Assembly (NCBI GenBank): GCA_944387095.1
Contig: CALXDP010000017.1
Coordinates: 1 to 44,738, forward strand
Origin: an uncultured Oscillospiraceae bacterium
GTDB lineage: Bacteria > Bacillota > Clostridia > Oscillospirales > Oscillospiraceae
Direction of reading: 5' to 3'
DNA length: 44,738 nucleotides
Both the position numbers and the translations under genes were made by a program. Positions 33,621-40,750 of the stretch are shown here, in pieces (the first letter of the stretch is position 1; the number at the start of each line of letters is the position of its first letter). The notes under the pieces are model-generated. The model was not told the DNA's origin. It worked only from the letters and a program-made list of their open reading frames with translations, and did not search any database.

Positions 33621-33649
33621 AGTATATCAAGTTTTTTGCCTCTGCGCAA
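33621..33649 (-). promoter_or_regulatory. promoter of comEB
   Basis: Minus strand: -35 TTGCGC (33649-33644), 17-base spacer, -10 TATACT (33626-33621). Confidence 0.75.
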
Positions 33650-33683
33650 TGTGCAAATTCACATATTGTTTACGGATACCCCA

Positions 33684-33712
33684 TTGACGTTGACTTCTTG
33701 GAAGATTATCAT
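33684..33712 (+). promoter_or_regulatory. promoter of the zinc-ribbon membrane protein gene
   Basis: -35 TTGACG (33684-33689), 17-base spacer, -10 TATCAT (33707-33712), divergent from the comEB promoter. Confidence 0.75.
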
Positions 33713-33758
33713 AAAGAACAGATCAAAAGCCTTTCCCGGTCTCAGGAGGTGAATGCGG

Positions 33759-34154
33759 ATGATTCGACAGTGGGTGAGCCGGTTCATGGTGGGCCGCTAC
33801 GGTATGGATCAATTGAACACGGCCATTATGGTGGTGTACCTCATCCTCTATGTGGTGTTTCTGTTCACCCGCCTGGCCGTGCTGGATCTGATCGTACTGG
33901 CGCTGCTTCTGGTCACACTTTTCCGAATGCTCTCCCGCAACCTGGACCGCCGCCGGGCGGAAAATGCGCGGTTCCTTCAGCTGGTGCGCCCCATCTGCCG
34001 GCGCTTCAAGTCCTGCCGTGCCCGAATGCAGGACAGGGACCACCGCTACTTCAAGTGTCCCAACTGCGGCCAGCAGATGCGGGTTCCCCGGGGAAAGGGC
34101 CGCATCACGGTACACTGCCGCGCCTGCGGGGCCACCTTTGAGGAGAAGAGCTGA
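33759..34154 (+). CDS. membrane protein with C-terminal zinc ribbon
   Basis: A 131-residue protein of unknown function. Two ATGs lie close together; AGGAGG (33744-33749) is 3 bases from the first (33753) and 9 from the second (33759), so I choose the second. Near residues 20-55 there is a long hydrophobic segment (AIMVVYLILYVVFLFTRLA, then LDLIVLALLLVTLF), probably two helices in a hairpin. An Arg-rich linker follows, then a zinc ribbon with two CxxC pairs (CPNCGQQM and CRACGATF). The ribbon would be cytoplasmic. I do not recognise a named family. It has its own promoter and terminator. Confidence 0.85.
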   Translation: MIRQWVSRFMVGRYGMDQLNTAIMVVYLILYVVFLFTRLAVLDLIVLALLLVTLFRMLSRNLDRRRAENARFLQLVRPICRRFKSCRARMQDRDHRYFKCPNCGQQMRVPRGKGRITVHCRACGATFEEKS

Positions 34155-34236
34155 GCCATCCCCTGCCAGTTCACAGGCCTGACCCAGCCCGGTCCTGCCG
34201 GCTGCCCCTCCGCTGCCGGCCTACGGCGAAAGTGAA

Positions 34237-34273
34237 GCCCGCCCGCCACCTGGCGGACGGGCGTTTTGCGTTT
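34237..34273 (+). terminator. intrinsic terminator of the zinc-ribbon protein gene
   Basis: GCCCGCCCGCCA (34237-34248) pairs with TGGCGGACGGGC (34251-34262) with one mismatch, followed by GTTTTGCGTTTT. Confidence 0.8.
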
Positions 34274-34699
34274 TCACATCTGGGCCAGACCCTGGTCCTT
34301 TCGGCTGACCGCCACATTGTCCCGGCTCATCTTCTGCCGCAGCAGCAGGAAGTTGGGCATCCCCCCGGCGGCACACACCTGCTTAGCCAGCACCTCCGCA
34401 TAGGGGAAGAGCTGGTGGTAGCACTGCACATGGAAGTCCCGCTTGTCCTCGTCAGTGAGCGGCCCGCCGGTGACGGAAAACACCCCCACCAGGTCCACGG
34501 ACACGAAGAAGCGGTGATCCGGGCCATCGCTCTTATCCTTCACGCACTGATAGAGCTTGGCCACACACCGGGTGTTGTCCGGGGTATAGCTCACGGAAAA
34601 GGAGAAGTTGTTCTCCAGCTGCACCTGGCCGGGCTTGTCCAGTTTGTTGAAAAACTGCAAATCCTGCAGCTTGTAGGAAACCATGTTCAGTTCTGCCAT
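34274..34699 (-). CDS. SecB-like chaperone-fold protein
   Basis: A 141-residue protein. I start at ATG 34699 because GGAGG lies 8 bases upstream; a GTG at 34708 overlaps that site. The second half has the SecB pattern: a strand ending VDLVGVFSVTG, then a gap and CYHQLFPYAEVLAKQVCAAGGMPNFLL, matching the GxFSIxG and LFPYAR-x-IxxLxxxGxFPxLxL segments of E. coli SecB. The N-terminal part (YKLQDLQFFNKLD) fits SecB-like beta sheet starts. Canonical SecB is absent from most Firmicutes, but SecB-like proteins occur, some as phage or toxin-antitoxin chaperones. No toxin gene is adjacent. The partner and function are unknown. Confidence 0.68.
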   Translation of the reverse strand: MAELNMVSYKLQDLQFFNKLDKPGQVQLENNFSFSVSYTPDNTRCVAKLYQCVKDKSDGPDHRFFVSVDLVGVFSVTGGPLTDEDKRDFHVQCYHQLFPYAEVLAKQVCAAGGMPNFLLLRQKMSRDNVAVSRKDQGLAQM

Positions 34700-34726
34700 G
34701 GCCCTCACCTCCCAATCGTTTGTTCC

Positions 34727-34755
34727 ATTCTACCACATCTTTCCCCTCGGCGCAA
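34727..34755 (-). promoter_or_regulatory. promoter of the SecB-like gene
   Basis: Minus strand: -35 TTGCGC (34755-34750), 17-base spacer, -10 TAGAAT (34732-34727). Confidence 0.75.
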
Positions 34756-34774
34756 CCCGCCTTGGCCTTCACGC

Positions 34775-34803
34775 TTGCCAAAACCGTCCGGCCGTGGTAT
34801 CCT
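34775..34803 (+). promoter_or_regulatory. mnmE promoter
   Basis: -35 TTGCCA (34775-34780), 17-base spacer, -10 TATCCT (34798-34803). The leader to 34888 has a GC-rich stretch without a recognised element. Confidence 0.65.
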
Positions 34804-34888
34804 GTCAGGACAGCCCGCCCCGGCAGGGCGGACCGCGCCGCATCCCCCGCCCGCACAGCGGCCGCTTCGCTTTCTTGAGGTGATTCTT

Positions 34889-36268
34889 ATGACGACAACC
34901 AACGACACGATAGCCGCCATCGCCACCGCCCTGGCCCCCTCCGCCATCGGCATCCTGCGCCTGTCCGGGCCGGAGTCCATCTCCGTGCTGGACCGGGTAT
35001 TCACCCCTGCCCAGGGAGGGCCCATGTCCACCCGACCCGACCGCACCCTGGTCTACGGCGCGCTCCGGGATCGGGACGGGCAGATCCTTGACTACTGTCT
35101 GGCCACCATCTCCCGCGCCCCCCACAGCTACACCGGGGAGGACACCGCCGAGCTGCAGTGCCACGGCTCCCCCGCCGCTCTGGTGCTGGCACTGGAGGCC
35201 CTGTTTGCCGCTGGGGCCCGGCAGGCCCAGGCTGGGGAGTTCACCCGCCGGGCCTTTCTGGCCGGAAAGCTGGATCTGACCCGCACCGAGGCCATCGCCG
35301 ATCTCATCCACGCCGAGTCTCCCGCCGCCGTGCGGCAGGCTGCCGGGCAGCTGGGGGGCGCCCTTGCAGGCGCCATTGATGAGATCTACCAGTCCCTCAC
35401 CGACCTGATGGCCCACTTCCACGCGGTGCTGGACTACCCCGACGAGGACATCCAGCCCTTTCAGGCCGCTGAGATCTCTGCCGCCCTCACCGCCGCCGGA
35501 GACAAGCTGGACCGCCTGGCGGGCAGCTACCGCCGGGGCCGGGCCCTCATGGAGGGCATTCCCTGCGCCATCATTGGGCGACCCAACGCGGGCAAATCCA
35601 CTCTGTTCAATTCCCTGCTGGGCTACGACCGGGCCATCGTCACCCCCATCGCCGGCACCACCCGGGACACGGTGGAGGAGCGGCTGAATTTGGGCGGTGT
35701 GCTGCTGCGGCTCATTGATACTGCCGGCCTTCGGGATGCGGACGACCAGGTGGAACGGCTGGGGGTGGAGCGCAGCCGGGCCGCCGTGGAGCAGGCGGAG
35801 CTGGTGCTGGTGGTGCTGGACGGCAGCCGCTCCCTGACCCAGGAGGATTTGGATGTGCTGGCCCTGGGCCTGCGCGCCCCCCGGTGCGTGGTCATCTTGA
35901 ATAAGGATGACCTGCCTGGCCAGCAGGCCGCGCTTCCCCAGCTGCCCGGGCAAATGCCGGTGGTCCACCTGTCCGCCCTCACCGGGGACGGGGTTGACCA
36001 GCTGGAGCTGGCCATGGAAAGCCTCTTTCCCGATGACCCGGGTGCCCGCCCCGGCACCCTGCTCACCAACGCCCAGCAGGCCCTGGCCGCCCAGCGGGCC
36101 CGGCAGGCGGTGGCCCGGGCCGCCCAGGCCCTTGGGGACGGCATATCCCCAGATGCGGTACTCTCCGATGTGGAGCAGGCCCTGACCGCCCTGGGCGAGC
36201 TCACCGGCCGGGTGGTGCGAGAGGATGTCACCGCCCGCATCTTTGAGCGCTTCTGCGTGGGCAAGTAA
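34889..36268 (+). CDS. mnmE: tRNA modification GTPase MnmE (TrmE)
   Basis: With MnmG it makes the cmnm5 modification of U34 in tRNA. The frame is open upstream for over 600 bases, but the ATG at 34889 with GAGGTGA 6 bases before it gives a protein of 459 residues, the normal length. Domains: an N-terminal tetrahydrofolate-binding domain (about 5-120), a helical domain, and an inserted GTPase domain with GRPNAGKS (230-237), GTTRD (256-260), DTAG (277-280) and NKDD. The C-terminal CVGK (456-459) contains the catalytic cysteine. mnmG is not in the window. Confidence 0.97.
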   Translation: MTTTNDTIAAIATALAPSAIGILRLSGPESISVLDRVFTPAQGGPMSTRPDRTLVYGALRDRDGQILDYCLATISRAPHSYTGEDTAELQCHGSPAALVLALEALFAAGARQAQAGEFTRRAFLAGKLDLTRTEAIADLIHAESPAAVRQAAGQLGGALAGAIDEIYQSLTDLMAHFHAVLDYPDEDIQPFQAAEISAALTAAGDKLDRLAGSYRRGRALMEGIPCAIIGRPNAGKSTLFNSLLGYDRAIVTPIAGTTRDTVEERLNLGGVLLRLIDTAGLRDADDQVERLGVERSRAAVEQAELVLVVLDGSRSLTQEDLDVLALGLRAPRCVVILNKDDLPGQQAALPQLPGQMPVVHLSALTGDGVDQLELAMESLFPDDPGARPGTLLTNAQQALAAQRARQAVARAAQALGDGISPDAVLSDVEQALTALGELTGRVVREDVTARIFERFCVGK

Positions 36269-36272
36269 AATT

Positions 36273-36314
36273 ACCCCGCGGGATGGCGGCAGGGCCATCC
36301 CGCGGGGTGATTTT
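36273..36314 (+). terminator. intrinsic terminator of mnmE
   Basis: ACCCCGCGGGATGGC (36273-36287) pairs perfectly with GCCATCCCGCGGGGT (36294-36308) around a 6-base loop, followed by GATTTTAACG. AAAATT upstream gives a U-tract on the minus strand too, so it may also stop transcription coming from mutS. Confidence 0.9.
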
Positions 36315-36391
36315 AACGTTTCTTGATTGCTATTTGGGATATTTTATCTATAATTTCCAAACTGTATTTGTCCGGAGGGCACGGTATGCGC

Positions 36392-39025
36392 TCACTCCAG
36401 CTTTTGCTTGATCTGATACAGCAGGTTTAGCGCCTCGATGGGCGTCAACGTCTCCACCGCGGTCTTGCGCAGGGTATCCAGCACCTCCGCCCCCGCCATA
36501 TCGCCCAGGGACAGCTGATCCTCCTGGCGCTGCGCCAACTGGGGCCGGGGCGCGGCCATGCCCTGCTCCTCCAGCTGGGCCAGAATCTCCCGGGCCCGGT
36601 CGGTCACCCGGTCTGGCACCCCGGCCAGCCTGGCCACCTCGATGCCGAAGCTCTGATCCGCCCCGCCGGGGACAATCTTGCGCAGGAATACCACCTCGTC
36701 CTTGCGCTTCTTGGCGGCGATGTGATAGTTCTTCACCCCCTGGATCTCCTGCTCCACTGCCGTCAGCTCATGGTAGTGGGTGGCAAACAGGGTCTTGGCC
36801 CCCAGCCGCTTTTTGTCCGCGCAATACTCCAGCACCGCCCGGGCGATGGACATGCCGTCATAGGTGGAGGTGCCCCGCCCGATCTCATCCAGGATGAGCA
36901 GGCTGTCCGTCGTGGCCTCCCGGAGCATATGAGCCACCTCGGTCATCTCCACCATGAAGGTGGACTGGCCCGCTCCCAGGTCATCGGACGCCCCAATGCG
37001 GGTAAATACCCGGTCCACCGTCCCGACGCGGGCGGAGCGGGCAGGCACAAAGGAGCCCATCTGGGACATAAGTACGATGAGGGCAACCTGGCGCATATAA
37101 GTGGATTTGCCCGCCATATTGGGTCCCGTGATGATGGCCAACCGGTTGTCCCCGCCGTCCATATCCGTGTCGTTGGGGACAAAGAGGCTGTTTTTCAGCA
37201 TCTTTTCCACCACCGGATGGCGACCCTCCCGGATCTGGATGACGCCGCTTGCGTCCACTTGGGGCCGGCAGTAGTCGTTGTCCACCGCCACGGCGGCAAA
37301 GGAGAGCAACACATCCAGCTGCCCCACCCCGGCGGCCGCCCGCTGCACCTGCCGCACCTGGCCGGCGGCGGCTTGGCGCAAATCGCAGAACAGCTGGTAT
37401 TCCAGGGCGGTGATCCGGGTCTGAGCGGACAGAATGTCATGCTCCAAGTCCTTTAGCTCTTGGGTGATGAACCGCTCGCAGTTGCTCAGGGTCTGCTTGC
37501 GGATATAGTGCTCGGGCACCAAGTCATAGTTGGACTTGGACACCTCGATGTAGTAGCCGAATACCTTGTTGTAGCCCACCTTCAGGTTCTTGATGCCGGT
37601 GCGCTCCCGCTCCCGGCCCTCGATGGCCATCACTCGGTCCGCCCCGTGGTCAATGAGGTCCCGCAGCCGGTCCACTTCCTCGTGGTAGCCCGGGCGGATG
37701 AAGCCGCCCTCCCGGATGGTGAAGGGGAGCTTGTGATCCGCGTCCTCGTCCAGGATGGCCCCGTCGATGAGCTCCTGCAGCGGTTCCAGTCCGCCCAGAC
37801 TGTCCGTCACCTCGGCCAGCATCCGCCCGGACAGCCCCTCCATCCTGGCCAGCAGGACGGGCAGCACCCCCAGCCCCTGGGCCAGCAGCTTCATATCCCG
37901 GGCGTTGGCGCTGCCGTACACCACCTTGCCGATGAGCCGCTCCAGGTCGGGGACCTGGCGCAGGGTGAGGGCCAGCTCCTCCCGGGCCACGGTGTGGTCC
38001 ACCAATACCCCCACCGCGTCCTGCCGACGGGCAATGTCCCCGGGGGAACGCAGGGGCCGCTCGATCCAGGCTCGGATCATGCGGTGGCCCATGGCCGTCC
38101 TGGTCCGGTCCAGCACCCACAGCAGGGAGCCCTTTTTCTCCTTGTTTCGGAGGGTTTCGGTGAGCTCCAGGTTCCGCCGGGCGGTGAGGTCCAGCTCCAT
38201 ATACTGCCCCTCCGGCTCCTCCTCCAGCACCAGGGGCCCCAGATGGCTCAGATCCGTCTTCTGGGTCTGGGCCAGGTAGTCGGCCAGCGCCCCCGCCGCC
38301 CGGAAGCCCAGCAGCCTCCGGCTGCCCTCGGGAGGCAAGGGGTCCTCCTCCCGCCACAGGCCACAGGAAATCAGCGCCTTTCTGGCCCGGTCCGGCCGAA
38401 AGGGCCCGTCCTGGCCGGGCTGGCACAAACAGTCCAGCCGGTCCCGGAGAAAGGCGGTCACCGCCTCCTGGTCCCCGGCGCCGGGGGACAGGATGGCCTC
38501 GCTGGGCAGCCAGGCGGACAGCTGGTTGAGCAGCCTGGCCTGGGCGCCCTCCCCCTGGAAGGCGCAGGCGGCAAACTGCCCGGTGGACAGGTCGCACCGG
38601 GCCAGGGCATAGTCCACCCCGTCGTGGTATACCGCGCAGATGAAGTTGTTGCGGCTCTCATCCAGCATCACATCGTCCATGGCGGTACCCGGGGTGACGA
38701 TGCGCACGATGTCCCGTTCCACCAGCCCCTTGGCGGTGGCCGGATCCTCCATCTGTTCGCAGATGGCCACTTTGTAGCCTCTTTTAATCAGCCGGGCAAT
38801 ATAGCTCTGGGCGGAGTGGTAGGGCACGCCGCACATGGGCACCCGCTCCTCCTCCGGCTTGTTCCGGTCCCGGGTGGTGAGGGTCAGGCCCAGCTCCTCG
38901 GCGCCGATCTTGGCGTCCTCGTGGAACATCTCGTAAAAGTCGCCCAACCGGAAGAAAAGCAGGCAGCCCGGATTCTCCTGCTTCATCTTCAGGTACTGGC
39001 GCATCATGGGGGTCAGTTCAGCCAT
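36392..39025 (-). CDS. mutS: DNA mismatch repair protein MutS
   Basis: Mismatch-recognition ATPase, 877 residues. I start at ATG 39025 (GGAGG upstream). The mismatch-binding Phe-x-Glu is F30-Y31-E32 in GDFYEMF. Connector, core and clamp domains follow in the normal order. The ATPase domain has Walker A GPNMAGKST, Walker B LILDEIGRGTST, and the signature ATHYHEL. The C-terminal part includes the dimerisation/helix-turn-helix region (GVPDRVTDRAREILAQLEE). It is the last gene of maf-mreC-mutS and is separated from mutL by about 6 kb of other genes. Confidence 0.97.
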   Translation of the reverse strand: MAELTPMMRQYLKMKQENPGCLLFFRLGDFYEMFHEDAKIGAEELGLTLTTRDRNKPEEERVPMCGVPYHSAQSYIARLIKRGYKVAICEQMEDPATAKGLVERDIVRIVTPGTAMDDVMLDESRNNFICAVYHDGVDYALARCDLSTGQFAACAFQGEGAQARLLNQLSAWLPSEAILSPGAGDQEAVTAFLRDRLDCLCQPGQDGPFRPDRARKALISCGLWREEDPLPPEGSRRLLGFRAAGALADYLAQTQKTDLSHLGPLVLEEEPEGQYMELDLTARRNLELTETLRNKEKKGSLLWVLDRTRTAMGHRMIRAWIERPLRSPGDIARRQDAVGVLVDHTVAREELALTLRQVPDLERLIGKVVYGSANARDMKLLAQGLGVLPVLLARMEGLSGRMLAEVTDSLGGLEPLQELIDGAILDEDADHKLPFTIREGGFIRPGYHEEVDRLRDLIDHGADRVMAIEGRERERTGIKNLKVGYNKVFGYYIEVSKSNYDLVPEHYIRKQTLSNCERFITQELKDLEHDILSAQTRITALEYQLFCDLRQAAAGQVRQVQRAAAGVGQLDVLLSFAAVAVDNDYCRPQVDASGVIQIREGRHPVVEKMLKNSLFVPNDTDMDGGDNRLAIITGPNMAGKSTYMRQVALIVLMSQMGSFVPARSARVGTVDRVFTRIGASDDLGAGQSTFMVEMTEVAHMLREATTDSLLILDEIGRGTSTYDGMSIARAVLEYCADKKRLGAKTLFATHYHELTAVEQEIQGVKNYHIAAKKRKDEVVFLRKIVPGGADQSFGIEVARLAGVPDRVTDRAREILAQLEEQGMAAPRPQLAQRQEDQLSLGDMAGAEVLDTLRKTAVETLTPIEALNLLYQIKQKLE

Positions 39026-39072
39026 AGGGCAATCCTCCGTCTTCTCTCTTTGGAAAGATCGCGGCGCGCAGG

Positions 39073-39909
39073 TCACCCCGACGCGCCGAAATCGGTAATC
39101 ACATATATATAGCGCACACTGTCCAGGTCGGCCGCCGGCTCCACCTGAGCGTACCGGCTCACCCCGTCCGCCTCGGTGAACAGCCCGGTGACGCTGCCCA
39201 CCACCAGCCCTTCCGGGTACACCTCACCCAGCCCCGAGGTGACCACCTGGTCGCCGGACACCAGCTGGGCATCCTCCGGCAGATAGGACAGTTTGAGCCG
39301 TCCCTCCAGCATCAGGGCGAAATCCCCTTCCAGCACCGCGTTGTCATCGGTGCGGGCCACCCGCCCCCCCAGCTCCACATCGGGATCCAGCACCGTGGAC
39401 ACCAGGGCCCAGTTGCTCCCCACCTCGGTGACCACTCCCACCAGGTTGCCGTACTGGTCGATGACGCAGTCGTTCAGCGCCACGCCGTCCCCCGCACCCT
39501 TGTTGATGGTCAGGTTGGACTGCCAGTTGTCCGACGTCCTGCGGGTGACCTCCGCATCCTCATAGGTCAGCTCCGGCCGCTGCTCAGCCAGGCCCAGCAG
39601 CTCCTCCAGCCGCTCCTTCTCCCGGATGGCGTCCTGGTACTCCCGCTCCAGCTCCTCCAGCGCGGCCACGCGCCGGCGCAGCTCCTCATTGGCCTGCTCC
39701 AGCGCGTCATACTGGAACGTCCGGTCGTACTGCTCCTGAGCCCACCCCGCCACAGTGGAGGAGATGGCCCGGAAGGGGGTGGATACAATCTCCATAAAGT
39801 TGGTCAGGGGATTGGCCCCCAGGATGGCGGAGCCCACCGCCAGCACCGCCGCCAGCAGCACCGCGATGAGCACCAGCAGCAGCCCATTATCTCGAAAAAA
39901 GCGCTTCAT
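39073..39909 (-). CDS. mreC: rod shape-determining protein MreC
   Basis: A 278-residue cell-elongation protein. It has an N-terminal signal-anchor helix (LLLVLIAVLLAAVLAVGSAIL, about residues 10-30), then a coiled coil (about 65-110, LEQANEELRRRVAALEELER), and a periplasm-side double beta-barrel domain (about 120-278). It organises the elongasome with MreB and MreD, which are not seen here. AAGGAGG precedes the ATG. It lies 18 bases after maf and 47 bases before mutS, so the three are probably one transcript. Confidence 0.94.
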   Translation of the reverse strand: MKRFFRDNGLLLVLIAVLLAAVLAVGSAILGANPLTNFMEIVSTPFRAISSTVAGWAQEQYDRTFQYDALEQANEELRRRVAALEELEREYQDAIREKERLEELLGLAEQRPELTYEDAEVTRRTSDNWQSNLTINKGAGDGVALNDCVIDQYGNLVGVVTEVGSNWALVSTVLDPDVELGGRVARTDDNAVLEGDFALMLEGRLKLSYLPEDAQLVSGDQVVTSGLGEVYPEGLVVGSVTGLFTEADGVSRYAQVEPAADLDSVRYIYVITDFGASG

Positions 39910-39927
39910 GCCGCCTCCTTACACTCC

Positions 39928-40512
39928 TCAGCGGGCGGCCAGGGCCAGAAGATCCACCCCAAACCCCGCCAGCATCCGGCCCAGCCGGTAGACCGGCAGG
40001 CCCATCACATTGAAGTAGTCCCCGTCGATGCCGGACACCAGCAGGGCGCCCAGGCCCTGGATGCCGTAGGCCCCCGCCTTGTCCATGGGCTCGCCGGTGG
40101 CGATGTAGTGGGTGATCTCGTCCGGCTCCAGTTCCCGGAAGGTGACGGTGGTCACCTCGTGCTGGGTCTCCACCCGGCCGCCCTGGATGACGGTGACGCC
40201 AGTGTACACATAGTGGCGGTTGCCCGACAGGGCGGACAGCATGGAGAAGGCATCCCGCTCCGTCTCCGGCTTGCCCAGCACCGTGCCCTCCAGGGCCACC
40301 ACCGTGTCCGCAGCGATGATCAGCTCGTCCCCGTCCGCCTGCTGCTCCACCGCGCGGGCCTTGCGCAGGCTCAGCTCCTCTACCATCTGGGCGGGAGAGG
40401 GGTTGCCCTCCACATGCTCGTCCACGTTGGGGGAGACCACCTTAAATTTCAGCCCGATCTGCCCCATCAGCTCCTTGCGCCGGGGGGACTGGGACGCTAA
40501 AATAATATCCAC
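39928..40512 (-). CDS. maf: Maf-family nucleoside triphosphate pyrophosphatase
   Basis: House-cleaning pyrophosphatase of the Maf/YhdE family (dTTP/UTP type), 194 residues. The start is GTG 40512 because GAGGAGG lies upstream and the family N-terminus IILASQSPRRKELM follows at once; the longer frame upstream is non-conserved and lies in the repeat region. Other motifs are KARAV, IIAADTVV, LGKPE and DKAGAYGIQG. It is co-transcribed with mreC, a common pairing in bacteria. Confidence 0.93.
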   Translation of the reverse strand: MDIILASQSPRRKELMGQIGLKFKVVSPNVDEHVEGNPSPAQMVEELSLRKARAVEQQADGDELIIAADTVVALEGTVLGKPETERDAFSMLSALSGNRHYVYTGVTVIQGGRVETQHEVTTVTFRELEPDEITHYIATGEPMDKAGAYGIQGLGALLVSGIDGDYFNVMGLPVYRLGRMLAGFGVDLLALAAR

Positions 40513-40580
40513 AGGACGTTCCTCCTCATTCGCCGAAAAAGGTGCAGCCTTTTCCCGCGGGTAGGTTGTACTTGTTTGCG

Positions 40581-40750
40581 CCCGCAGGCGCGAATAAACT
40601 GCAATCCGTTTCCCCCGGCGGCATGTGCGCCGGGAAAGGCTCCGCTCGGCCTGCAAACGTGCGCGTCGGGGCGAACTTTGCACCAGCGAATGCGCTGCAG
40701 CAGGCCGCAGCTGATCCATTTGAAAAGGGTCTCCCTTTTCAAATGGATCA
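40581..40750. repeat. dispersed structured intergenic repeat, copy 2, with a perfect 18-bp hairpin
   Basis: Related to 5606-5752 (CCCGCAGGCGCG at 40581-40592, CCGCTCGG at 40642-40649, GGCCGCA at 40703-40709). Within it GGCGGCATGTGCGCCG can fold into a hairpin. It ends in a perfect inverted repeat: TGATCCATTTGAAAAGGG (40712-40729), loop TCT, and CCCTTTTCAAATGGATCA (40733-40750). The stop codon of the U32 peptidase gene (40750-40748) lies in the stem, but no U-tract follows on the minus strand. A further GAAAAAGG/CCTTTTC hairpin at 40535-40554 lies just upstream of maf. Confidence 0.6.

Noticed and set aside
36326-36430. Plus-strand TTGATT and TATAAT followed by GGAGG and a 14-codon ORF (ATG 36386)
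   Set aside because: The -35/-10 spacer is 20 bases, the ORF overlaps the mutS end antisense, and it lies just after the mnmE terminator. Could be a spurious or antisense promoter, but no support.
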